Positions 1-6,012 of a stretch of DNA of 36,651 nt are shown one piece after another. This DNA is from Elusimicrobiota bacterium (lineage in GTDB: Bacteria > Elusimicrobiota > Elusimicrobia > UBA1565). The DNA is taken from assembly GCA_003450735.1 (NCBI GenBank), contig DMEZ01000035.1, positions 32,204 through 68,854 of the forward strand. The letters run 5' to 3'. The position numbers and the translations under genes were made by a program. Under the pieces are notes generated by a model. The model did not search any database. It was not told where the DNA came from and was given only the letters and a program-made list of their open reading frames with translations. Each line of letters begins with the position of its first letter. Within the stretch, counting starts at the first letter, position 1.

Positions 1-519
1 CTCTCCGCGCGGCCGGCCGTGTTCTGCCCCTTCGTCGCGCGCCCCAACGACGTGATCCCCGACCGCAAGGCCCTGGGGATGGATCCGGCCACGGCCGCGG
101 CCAAGGGCGTCTACGCGGTGCGCCGCGCTTCCTGCGACGCGACGGTCGTTTTGCAGGGCTCTGCGGTCATGACGCTCTTCATGCGCGACGTGCTCAAAAA
201 GCTCGACGAAACGAAGACCAAGGTCAACGTCTTCTACGTGGCGAGCGCGGAGCTCTTCGACCTGCTGCCCGAGAGCGAGCAGGAGGCGCTCTTCCCCTCG
301 AACCTGCGCCAGCACGCGATGGGCATCACGGACTTCACCCTGCCCACGCTCTGGCGCTGGGTGCGCTCGGAGGAGGGGCTCAAGAAGTCCCTGCACTCCT
401 TCAAGCACGGGGCGTTCCTCGGCAGCGGGGCATGGGAGCAGGTGCTCGTGGAGGGCGGGATGGACGGAGCCTCCCAGTTGGCCGCCATCCTGGACTGGTG
501 CCAGGTCAAGGGGAAATAA
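1..519 (+). CDS. Transketolase-like protein, C-terminal part (5' end outside window)
   Basis: The reading frame is open from the first base, so the gene starts upstream; about 172 residues are visible. The segment resembles the C-terminal domain of transketolase-family thiamine-diphosphate enzymes: a strand carrying a VVLQGS turn, then helix-strand units with ELFDLLPESEQ, where transketolases have their ELF/D motif before the final domain, and a terminal GSGAWEQVLVEGG segment. In transketolases this domain stabilises the dimer and does not bind the cofactor, so catalytic residues cannot be checked here. The stop codon is one base before the fumarase ATG, so the two genes are almost certainly co-transcribed. 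A related two-subunit dehydrogenase/transferase C-domain is the main alternative. Confidence 0.62.
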   Translation, partial: LSARPAVFCPFVARPNDVIPDRKALGMDPATAAAKGVYAVRRASCDATVVLQGSAVMTLFMRDVLKKLDETKTKVNVFYVASAELFDLLPESEQEALFPSNLRQHAMGITDFTLPTLWRWVRSEEGLKKSLHSFKHGAFLGSGAWEQVLVEGGMDGASQLAAILDWCQVKGK

Positions 520-520
520 G

Positions 521-2149
521 ATGAGCACGGCCATGGAGAACAGCGTCTACCACAAGCCGTTCCAGCTGGGGAAGGACGAGACGAAATACCGCAGCCTGGG
601 CAAGGACCTCGTCCGCGTCGAGAAGTTCAAGGGCCAGGACGTCCTGGTCGTGGACCCCAAGGCGCTCTCTCTGCTCGCGCACCAGGCGTTCCGGGACGTG
701 GCCTTCCTTCTGCGCACGAAGCATCTCGAACAGCTCGCGGCCATCCTGAAGGACCCGCAGGCCTCGCGCAACGACAAGGCGGTGGCTTTGGAACTGCTCG
801 AGAACGCGGAGATCTCCGCCCGCTTCGAGCTGCCCAACTGCCAGGACACGGGCACGGCCACCATCGTCGCGAAGAAGGGGCAGGGGGTCTGGACGGGAGG
901 GGAGGATGAGGCCCGCCTGAGCGAGGGCGTGCACAAGGCCTACACCGAGGAGAACCTGCGCTACTCGCAGGTGGCGGCCTTGAACATGTACGAGGAGAAG
1001 AACACCGGCTGCAACCTGCCGGCCCAGATCGACCTCTACGCGGGCGAAGGGATGGCCTACGAGTTCCTCTTCGTCGCGAAGGGGGGCGGCTCGGCCAACA
1101 AGACGATGCTCTTCCAGGAGACCAAGGCGACTTTGACTCCGGCGAACCTGAAGAAGTTCCTGGTCGAGAAGATGAAGTCGCTCGGCACCGCGGCCTGTCC
1201 GCCCTACCACGTGGCCTTCGTCGTCGGCGGCACCTCGGCCGAGGCGTGCCTGAAGACCGTGAAGCTGGCCTCCGCGGCCTATCTCGACGCCCTGCCGACC
1301 ACGGGCGACGAGCACGGGCGGGCCTTCCGCGACCTGAAGCTCGAGAAGGAGCTTTTGCAGGAGGCGCAGAAGCTGGGCTACGGCGCCCAGTTCGGCGGCA
1401 AGCACTTCGCTCACGATGTGCGGGTCATCCGCCTGCCGCGGCACGCGGCCTCCTGCCCCATCGGGATGGGGGTCTCGTGCACGGCCGACCGGAACATCAA
1501 GGGCCGCATCGACCGTGACGGGATCTGGCTCGAGCAGCTGGAGAAGGACCCGGGCCGCCTCATCCCGGAGGAGTTCCGCCGCGGCTTCGAGGACTCGAAG
1601 GCGGTGCGCTTGGACCTCAACTTGCCTATGAAGGCCATCCTGGCCGAGCTCTCAAAGCACAAGGTCTCGACTCCGCTCCTGCTGACGGGGCGCATCGTGG
1701 TGGCGCGCGACATCGCGCACGCGAAGCTCAAGGAGCGGCTGGACTCGGGCAAGGGCATCCCGGATTACTTCAAGGACCACCCGGTCTACTACGCCGGCCC
1801 GGCCAAGAAGCCCAAGACCAAACCGGCGGGCTCGTTCGGGCCGACCACCTCGGGGCGGATGGACGCCTACGTGGGGCTCTTCCAGGCGCAGGGCGCCTCC
1901 ATGGTCATGATCGGGAAGGGGAACCGCACCCAGCAGGTGGCGGACTCCTGCAAGAAGCACGGCGGCTTCTACCTGGGCTCCACCGGCGGGGCCGCGGCGC
2001 TGCTGGCCGAGCGCTGCATCAAGAAGGTGGACGTGGTGGACTACCCCGAGCTGGGGATGGAGTCGGTGTGGGGGATCGACGTGGTGGATTTCCCGGCCTA
2101 CATCCTCATCGACGACAAGGGCAACGACTTCTACAAGCAGATCGGCTAG
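521..2149 (+). CDS. fumA: Class I fumarate hydratase (4Fe-4S)
   Basis: A 542-residue protein of the length usual for single-chain class I fumarases, which reversibly hydrate fumarate to L-malate in the TCA cycle using an oxygen-sensitive [4Fe-4S] cluster. Three cysteines sit where the family places its cluster ligands: C107 (NCQDTGTA), C226 (AACPPYH) and C320 (GVSCTADRN). From memory, these match E. coli FumA C105, C224 and C318 with a constant offset of two. The N-terminal alpha domain and the C-terminal beta domain (TSGRMDAY, GSTGGAAALLAERC) are both complete. The ATG follows an AGGGGAA ribosome-binding site and lies one base after the upstream stop. Confidence in the assignment is high. 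Confidence 0.95.
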   Translation: MSTAMENSVYHKPFQLGKDETKYRSLGKDLVRVEKFKGQDVLVVDPKALSLLAHQAFRDVAFLLRTKHLEQLAAILKDPQASRNDKAVALELLENAEISARFELPNCQDTGTATIVAKKGQGVWTGGEDEARLSEGVHKAYTEENLRYSQVAALNMYEEKNTGCNLPAQIDLYAGEGMAYEFLFVAKGGGSANKTMLFQETKATLTPANLKKFLVEKMKSLGTAACPPYHVAFVVGGTSAEACLKTVKLASAAYLDALPTTGDEHGRAFRDLKLEKELLQEAQKLGYGAQFGGKHFAHDVRVIRLPRHAASCPIGMGVSCTADRNIKGRIDRDGIWLEQLEKDPGRLIPEEFRRGFEDSKAVRLDLNLPMKAILAELSKHKVSTPLLLTGRIVVARDIAHAKLKERLDSGKGIPDYFKDHPVYYAGPAKKPKTKPAGSFGPTTSGRMDAYVGLFQAQGASMVMIGKGNRTQQVADSCKKHGGFYLGSTGGAAALLAERCIKKVDVVDYPELGMESVWGIDVVDFPAYILIDDKGNDFYKQIG

Positions 2150-2159
2150 GTTTCAGCCT

Positions 2160-2531
2160 TCAGGGCGTCCGGAACTCGTCGATGCGCTTGAGCACCTCCA
2201 TCCGGATCAGCAGGGGGAGATTTAGGCTGGCCTGCACGAACCGGCTCCGGATCCCCGAGCAGTCGAAGACTCCGTCCTGGACGAGGACGGGCGCGGACTT
2301 GTGGGAGTCGTGCAGGGGGGTGTCCCCTTCGTCGATGCCGTCGTGCTTGTAGCCTTTGCCCTTCAGCCAGGTGAGCGCCCGGGGCTGCTCGTCGCGGTCG
2401 TAGCAGAGCTGGAACCCGAGGATCGAGCCCTCAGGGGCGAACCAGACGATGAGGTCGAAGTACTCGTCGCTGAACCATCGGCGGCGGGGCTCTCCCGGTA
2501 TCTGGCGGACTTCAGACGCTTCGATCAGCAT
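2160..2531 (-). CDS. Conserved-looking hypothetical protein, 123 aa
   Basis: A small soluble protein with no signal peptide or membrane segment. It begins MLIEASEVRQIPGEPRRRWF and contains a compact alpha/beta-looking core with FDLIVWFAPEGSILGFQLCYDR and a C-terminal helix (LLIRMEVLKRIDEF). The style recalls a family of small uncharacterised proteins seen in many bacteria, but I do not know a function. It starts two bases after the stop of the secreted hypothetical gene at 2534-3220, so the two are probably one transcript. It converges on the fumarase gene, with ten bases between the stops. Confidence 0.72.
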   Translation of the reverse strand: MLIEASEVRQIPGEPRRRWFSDEYFDLIVWFAPEGSILGFQLCYDRDEQPRALTWLKGKGYKHDGIDEGDTPLHDSHKSAPVLVQDGVFDCSGIRSRFVQASLNLPLLIRMEVLKRIDEFRTP

Positions 2532-2533
2532 GG

Positions 2534-3220
2534 TCAGCGGACGCAGAAGGGATCGAATGCCGTCTGGAGCCCGTATTTCGACAGGGTCTCGGTGATGTCG
2601 CCGTTCGTTTCGGACTGCCGATGTTTGCAGGCGAGCTGCTGGTCCCAGAGCTCTCCCAGCTTCTCCTTGGAGACGGATCCGTCCTCCGAGAACAGCTTGC
2701 CTGGGCAGCCGGTATCGCAGTCCTGAATCTGGAGGAAGGGCTCCTTGATGCTCGCGTAGAGGGTCGGGTCTTCGATGATCGTATAGCCTTTGCCGATGAC
2801 GCGGAGCGTTTCGACGCGGAGGACGTTCTTGAGGGGGATCAGCACATCGTTCTTGATCAAGAAGAAATCGTGCTCACGCGCAGGGTCCTTGAAGGCCTGG
2901 TATTCCGGGAACACGCAGAGTTTCCTGTTCGCCAACTGGCCGACGGGGAACTTGTAAGTCGTCGGCAGATTCTCCCTGCCGAAGGTGAAATGGCCGAACA
3001 CGTAGTCGGAGTCGGATGAGAGCTGGACGCTTTTCACCGGCTTGGAGGGGGGGACGCCGGGGAAGTGGGAGGCGAGCCCGTAGGTCGCAGTGGTGAGCGT
3101 CTCCCCTGTCTTGAGTATGAGCTTGGCTTTGTAGAAATAGGAAGGGTCCTCCCCGAACGCGAGGCTGGCGGCGAGACAGAGGAGGAGGCTCGAGACGGAC
3201 GGAGCGCGGAGCTTGTTCAT
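2534..3220 (-). CDS. Secreted hypothetical protein, 228 aa
   Basis: Residues 1-23 are a clear signal peptide (MNKLRAPS, then a Leu/Ala-rich core ending SLAFGED), so the protein is exported. The mature part is mostly predicted beta strand (YKAKLILKTGETLTTATYG) with an LRVETLRVIGKGYTII stretch. It has four mature cysteines, two of them close together in CDTGCPGK, suggesting disulfides. I recognise no family. The ATG overlaps the stop of the small frame at 3217-3372 as ATGA, and the stop is followed after two bases by the 123-aa gene, so it is the middle of a short transcript. Confidence 0.68.
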   Translation of the reverse strand: MNKLRAPSVSSLLLCLAASLAFGEDPSYFYKAKLILKTGETLTTATYGLASHFPGVPPSKPVKSVQLSSDSDYVFGHFTFGRENLPTTYKFPVGQLANRKLCVFPEYQAFKDPAREHDFFLIKNDVLIPLKNVLRVETLRVIGKGYTIIEDPTLYASIKEPFLQIQDCDTGCPGKLFSEDGSVSKEKLGELWDQQLACKHRQSETNGDITETLSKYGLQTAFDPFCVR

Positions 3221-3372
3221 TCAGACCTTTTGAATATCACGATGCGGGCCTCGCCGTTGAAGCCGGCCGCGGAGGCCTCTTCGACCATCATACTTAATAC
3301 GCGCTCCGGTTTTCCTCCGCCCTGCTGGTCGAGGAGGTCGCCTTCGATGACTTGGACGGCCATGGGCCGCAT
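3217..3372 (-). CDS. Short ORF or 3' remnant of a decayed gene, 51 aa
   Basis: A 51-residue frame that reads like real protein: MAVQVIEGDLLDQQ, then MMVEEASAAGFNGEARIVIF. Its TGA overlaps the ATG of the secreted hypothetical gene as ATGA, the arrangement used elsewhere in this window between genuine neighbours. A different frame across the same bases (3221-3481) is Arg/Pro-rich and looks like a shadow. There is no good ribosome-binding site before either in-frame ATG (3372, 3363), and coding-looking sequence continues upstream in other frames. It may therefore be the tail of a frameshifted gene and not an intact small gene. Function unknown. Confidence 0.42.
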   Translation of the reverse strand: MRPMAVQVIEGDLLDQQGGGKPERVLSMMVEEASAAGFNGEARIVIFKRSE

Positions 3373-3590
3373 CAGGTGCGGCGAACGCCGCGATTCGCGA
3401 CTTGCGGGTCAGCCAGACCTTGCCATCGTCGAATCTCCTCATGCCGATGTCAGGACGCTCTTCGTTCGCCAAGCTGTTCAATTGCGGCCTCGTACTCCGC
3501 TCTTTCGAAGACGAACGGTCACTTCAAAAGCCTCACCCTATCCATCCGCTGCTCGAATAGGATCAGGAATTCCCCGTCGGAAGGGATTAT
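3373..3590 (-). pseudogene. Decayed coding patch upstream of 3217-3372
   Basis: No intact gene is visible here, but fragments of protein-like sequence appear on the minus strand in shifting frames. One frame reads PSDGEFLILFEQRMDRVRLL, hits a TGA, then continues FVFERAEYEAAIEQLGERRAS to another stop. A second frame gives RPDIGMRRFDDGKVWLTRK; the 51-residue frame then continues to the 3' end. This pattern fits one or two small genes broken by frameshifts and nonsense changes. The parent family is not recognised. Confidence 0.35.
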
Positions 3591-3596
3591 TCTACA

Positions 3597-3672
3597 GCTT
3601 CAACGCATGGGTCAGCCGCCGCTCCCTCGAAGCCGACGCCCGAAGGGCGGACGGCAGAATCCCATGTTTGAC
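3597..3672 (-). repeat. attC-like recombination site downstream of higBA
   Basis: Read on the minus strand the site starts with GTCAAAC (3672-3666), nine bases after the antitoxin stop. It runs through a large imperfect hairpin and ends ACCCATGCGTTGAAGC (3612-3597). The arms TCAAACATGGG and CCCATGCGTTGA pair with unpaired bases between them; inside lies a second stem, GCCGTCCGCCC with GGGCGTCGGC. Integron attC sites are 57-141 nt, begin with RYYYAAC, end with GTTRRRY and fold with extrahelical bases. This site is 76 nt and matches each core in six of seven positions. Its 13-base end TCAACGCATGGGT (plus strand) recurs at 4381-4393 in the second site. Confidence 0.45.
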
Positions 3673-3680
3673 GCCATTAA

Positions 3681-3974
3681 TCACCGAAGTTGGATAACTA
3701 AGTTGCTGTGAAGCGCCGTGGCAATACGAGCGAGTGTCTCTAGGGTTATATTCTGATCCGCTCGCTCGATGCGTGAAATCACGGATTGGGTAGTCCCAAC
3801 GGCCTCAGCTAACTCGCCCTGAGTGAGATGGGCACGCTCTCGCGCCTTGGCGATCTGAATGGCCGTTCGAACCTCAATATCCGCCCGCGCATAGGCTTCT
3901 TTCCATTTGGGGTCCTTCTCCGATCCAGAAAAGACTTCCTCAAGAGACATGCCGGCTTTCCTGTTTTTCTTCAT
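3681..3974 (-). CDS. Xre-family antitoxin, HigA-type
   Basis: A 97-residue DNA-binding antitoxin paired with the toxin gene just upstream. Residues about 36-90 form an XRE helix-turn-helix: AIQIAKARERAHLTQGELAEAVGTTQSVISRIE, followed by LETLARIATAL. HigA-type antitoxins neutralise the toxin and repress their own promoter. I chose the ATG at 3974 because it follows GGGAGG with a four-base spacer and overlaps the toxin stop as ATGA; an in-frame ATG at 3986 has no usable spacing. The gene ends nine bases before an attC-like site. Base composition is lower in GC than the flanking core genes. Confidence 0.88.
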   Translation of the reverse strand: MKKNRKAGMSLEEVFSGSEKDPKWKEAYARADIEVRTAIQIAKARERAHLTQGELAEAVGTTQSVISRIERADQNITLETLARIATALHSNLVIQLR

Positions 3975-4327
3975 AAATCCTCCCATCCTCGCCGACCGAT
4001 CCAGTCAGCCATCGCTTTTCGTGACTTCTCTATCTCGTTGTCGGGCACCGTCCTGGATCTCTTTAAGAAAGCATTTGTCACGACAACAATATCCCTCCAA
4101 AACGAGTAGAGGAACCTGTGCTGGTGATGCTGGATGATGACCCGTAGTTCCCAAACGCCATCGCGCAGGTGTTTCCCGTAATCCTCCGGCAACTCGGGGC
4201 CCATCTCTGCCAGCGCGATGAACCAGCGCTTGGCCTTGGCTTTGTGATTAAGATCCATGCCGCGTGCGTAGTCGCAGGCCTGGCAACGCCCGGATGCGGT
4301 TCTATAGAAATAGACTTTAAAGCGCAT
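3971..4327 (-). CDS. RelE/HigB-type toxin (phage Gp49-like family)
   Basis: A 118-residue protein matching the phage-derived Gp49-like/HigB branch of RelE-fold mRNA interferases, which cleave mRNA on the ribosome. Diagnostic features are GPELPEDYGKHLRDGVWELR, then HHQHRFLYSFW, VVVTNAFLKRSRTVPDNEIEKSRK and a C-terminal MADW helix. Toxin-before-antitoxin is the HigBA order. The ATG at 4327 has no Shine-Dalgarno sequence and lies only a few bases downstream of a good -10 box, so the mRNA may be leaderless. An N-terminal CQACDYARG segment is a little unusual. Confidence 0.87.
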   Translation of the reverse strand: MRFKVYFYRTASGRCQACDYARGMDLNHKAKAKRWFIALAEMGPELPEDYGKHLRDGVWELRVIIQHHQHRFLYSFWRDIVVVTNAFLKRSRTVPDNEIEKSRKAMADWIGRRGWEDL

Positions 4328-4330
4328 GCC

Positions 4331-4364
4331 AATTATAGTATAGCATATATGCTATGTCCGTCAA
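4331..4364 (-). promoter_or_regulatory. higBA promoter with palindromic operator
   Basis: On the minus strand there is a -35 box TTGACG (4364-4359), a 16-base spacer, and an extended -10 TGCTATACT whose core TATACT is at 4342-4337. TATAAT at 4337-4332 is an overlapping alternative. The perfect 14-bp palindrome TAGCATATATGCTA (4341-4354) lies between the boxes, where a bound HigA dimer would block polymerase. Transcription would start within a few bases of the toxin ATG. Autoregulation is inferred from the family and the palindrome position. Confidence 0.7.
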
Positions 4365-4377
4365 GACCTAATTGGGC

Positions 4378-4457
4378 GTCTCAACGCATGGGTCTACCGC
4401 GCGCGCTACTGGAACTCCATAAAGAAAGCGCGCGTCGGCACAAGCGCTTAGTTAGGC
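4378..4457 (-). repeat. attC-like recombination site downstream of the GGDEF gene
   Basis: Read on the minus strand it begins GCCTAAC (4457-4451), a perfect RYYYAAC core, 11 bases after the GGDEF stop codon. It ends CCCATGCGTTGAGAC (4392-4378), whose GTTGAGA matches GTTRRRY in six of seven positions. In between, CCGACGCGCGCT pairs with AGCGCGCGCGG around an A-rich loop, leaving a bulged base. The 80-nt length and the position right after a gene fit an integron attC site. The end TCAACGCATGGGT (plus strand) is identical to that of the site at 3597-3672. Confidence 0.48.
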
Positions 4458-4468
4458 ACTCCCTGATT

Positions 4469-5479
4469 TCAAAATTGATCCGTCAGTCCGCACATTCTGC
4501 ATTGAATGACCAAATCGACGGTTGCTGAGCCGATACTTCCGATTTCTTCAATCCTCAACAACGCACCATCTTTTGGACACCTAACGTCGAATCCCGCAAA
4601 ATGGCGCTGTCGGATGGTTTGCTGCTCTTCCTCCGTTAAGACGCCAGCCGGAGGCAGTTTTCGCTCCGGTGTCCGAGACTTATCAGCCTGTGGCTCCGGT
4701 TCACCAGACACGCGGACCAGATCGCGGCCACGATTTTTAGCGTCATACATGGCTACATCTGCGGCCTTTATTAGCTCGCTGACATTGCTGCCGTGTTTGG
4801 GGTATGTCCCGACACCAAAACTGGCAGTAATAGTGAGGCCGTTAATTGTTGAGGATACAAGTTCGCGCCTTGCTCGCTCAGCTACCACCGTTGCCTCTTC
4901 GACAGTGTGATTCGGAAGGATTATCAGAATCTCCTCTCCGCCATAGCGATACACTTGGCCTTTGCCAGTAATCGTGGCTACAAGACGTGCTGCAACACCG
5001 ACAAGAACAGCGTCCCCAGCTTGATGTCCATGCTGATCATTGACGCTCTTGAAGTGGTCGATGTCGACCATGATTACACTTAAAGGGCCCGATGACTTAT
5101 TTGCTTCTTCGAGAAATTTGGGAAGCTCGGAGTCCATCTTCCCTCGCGCCCAGAGTTTTGTTAATGCATCCCGCTCAGCGGTAGTTGCGCTCGCGGGCGT
5201 TGAGCCGAGCGAGTGCTGCGCCTTATCCACACGGCGAACATGCATCTGGTATGAGTCTGAGATTCCGCCCACACCGCTACAAAGCCCTGGGTCCTCTACG
5301 ATGAAAACTTCATCAACGCCAGCTGGAGTCCGCCGAATTACTTCATCCCCGGGGCGAATAGGGATTTCAGTTGCGTCTGTATAAATCCGGTTCTTCTGGA
5401 CGGAAGCTGGAATGTCCTTATACTCTTTCCCGTCTCCAGTCCGAATGGTGACGCGGTCACTCATGAGGTCATCAAACAT
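4469..5479 (-). CDS. GGDEF-domain protein with N-terminal accessory domain and Cys-rich tail
   Basis: A 336-residue soluble protein. Residues 1-84 form a small beta-rich domain (MFDDLMSDRVTIRTGDGKEY ... DEVFIVEDPG ... YQMHVRRV). I have the impression of seeing this type on small accessory proteins, but cannot name it. Residues about 104-255 are a diguanylate cyclase domain with DALTKLW, metal-binding D139 in MVDIDHFK, and signature GGEEI at 180-184. There is no RxxD inhibitory site just before it. The C-terminus (300-336) has CPKDG and CRMCG, resembling an incomplete zinc ribbon. There are no membrane segments. The likely reaction is c-di-GMP synthesis from two GTP, but isoleucine as the last signature residue leaves another nucleotide product possible. 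The start has an AGGAT ribosome-binding site. Confidence 0.8.
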   Translation of the reverse strand: MFDDLMSDRVTIRTGDGKEYKDIPASVQKNRIYTDATEIPIRPGDEVIRRTPAGVDEVFIVEDPGLCSGVGGISDSYQMHVRRVDKAQHSLGSTPASATTAERDALTKLWARGKMDSELPKFLEEANKSSGPLSVIMVDIDHFKSVNDQHGHQAGDAVLVGVAARLVATITGKGQVYRYGGEEILIILPNHTVEEATVVAERARRELVSSTINGLTITASFGVGTYPKHGSNVSELIKAADVAMYDAKNRGRDLVRVSGEPEPQADKSRTPERKLPPAGVLTEEEQQTIRQRHFAGFDVRCPKDGALLRIEEIGSIGSATVDLVIQCRMCGLTDQF

Positions 5480-5509
5480 GGTCTATCCTCGGACGATGCT
5501 GGTATAAAA

Positions 5510-5525
5510 GTTGAGGTGCCTCAAC
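5510..5525 (-). repeat. Cassette-boundary-like core site upstream of the GGDEF gene
   Basis: On the minus strand GTTGAGGC (5525-5518) has the same CGTTGARRC form as the ends of the two attC-like sites, and it lies about 39 bases before the GGDEF ATG. It is part of an inverted repeat, GTTGAGG-2-CCTCAAC. No matching RYYYAAC partner is evident on the far side, so this could be an attI-type or degraded site, or coincidence. A separate hairpin, CCTATC-6-GATAGG, lies at 5537-5554. Confidence 0.3.
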
Positions 5526-5703
5526 GTCAATTGAAGCCTATCTAGGCTGATAGGACAATCATAACACGAAAAATGCCAATTTAGCCTCGGGTAATTTGGG
5601 AAGACGGGGAAAATATTAAAACCGCAAACACTGCGGGAATGCTGTGTTTGCAATCTCCCCATCATCCCCCCCGAATCCGCTTCCTCCCTGCGGCGGCGGG
5701 TCC
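5526..5703. other. AT-rich intergenic region without a convincing gene
   Basis: This stretch separates the cassette-like region from the GC-rich genes that follow. It contains a short hairpin near 5537-5554 and several AT-rich runs, including ATAACACGAAAAAT and AAATATTAAAA. A 60-residue minus-strand frame (5483-5665) crosses it but has no coding character. It could carry the promoter of the GGDEF gene, but no clear -35/-10 pair was found. Confidence 0.4.
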
Positions 5704-6012
5704 CTACAGGAGGAACGTCACGATCAGCGCGGCGATGAAGAGCGCGGTGTTGGCGAACTTCCCGAACTGCACGGCGAGCTTGGAGGGGGACTCCTTCGTC
5801 CGCGCCCCGAAGCGCACGGTCACGGCGTTATGCTCGAAGCGTGGGTCGGACTTCTGGAATTCCACCCAGCGCGCGCCGGAGCCGGGCGTGCAGGAGAGGT
5901 CCAGCTTCCCGCGCACGCAGGAAGGCGGCTGCTGGCTGAAGAGCGAGGAGCGGATTTCGGCGCCCGAAACGGTCATCGGGGCGCAGAGCAGGGCCAGCAG
6001 GAAGAGCCTCAC
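5704..6012 (-). CDS. Small exported membrane-anchored protein, 102 aa
   Basis: The GTG start overlaps the stop of the upstream lipoprotein gene (GTGA). The protein has an N-terminal signal-like segment (MRLFLLALLCAPMTVSG), a short exported region with two cysteines (SCVRGKLDLSC) that could form a disulfide, and a C-terminal transmembrane helix (NTALFIAALIVTFLL) ending at the last residue. The topology suggests a periplasmic loop held by a C-terminal anchor. The close coupling suggests that it works with the lipoprotein. I recognise no family. Confidence 0.68.
   Translation of the reverse strand: MRLFLLALLCAPMTVSGAEIRSSLFSQQPPSCVRGKLDLSCTPGSGARWVEFQKSDPRFEHNAVTVRFGARTKESPSKLAVQFGKFANTALFIAALIVTFLL

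Noticed and set aside
3221..3481. 86-residue minus-strand frame
   Set aside because: Its second half is Arg/Pro/Gly-rich, while a different frame over the same bases reads as protein and overlaps the next gene as ATGA.
3689..3695. GTTGGAT as the outer core of the attC-like site after higBA
   Set aside because: It matches the core consensus but lies inside the antitoxin coding sequence and does not pair with the other end; GTTTGAC at 3666-3672 pairs better and lies after the stop.
5483..5665. 60-residue minus-strand frame upstream of the GGDEF gene
   Set aside because: No ribosome-binding site, no family resemblance, and it spans the core-site palindrome and hairpin.
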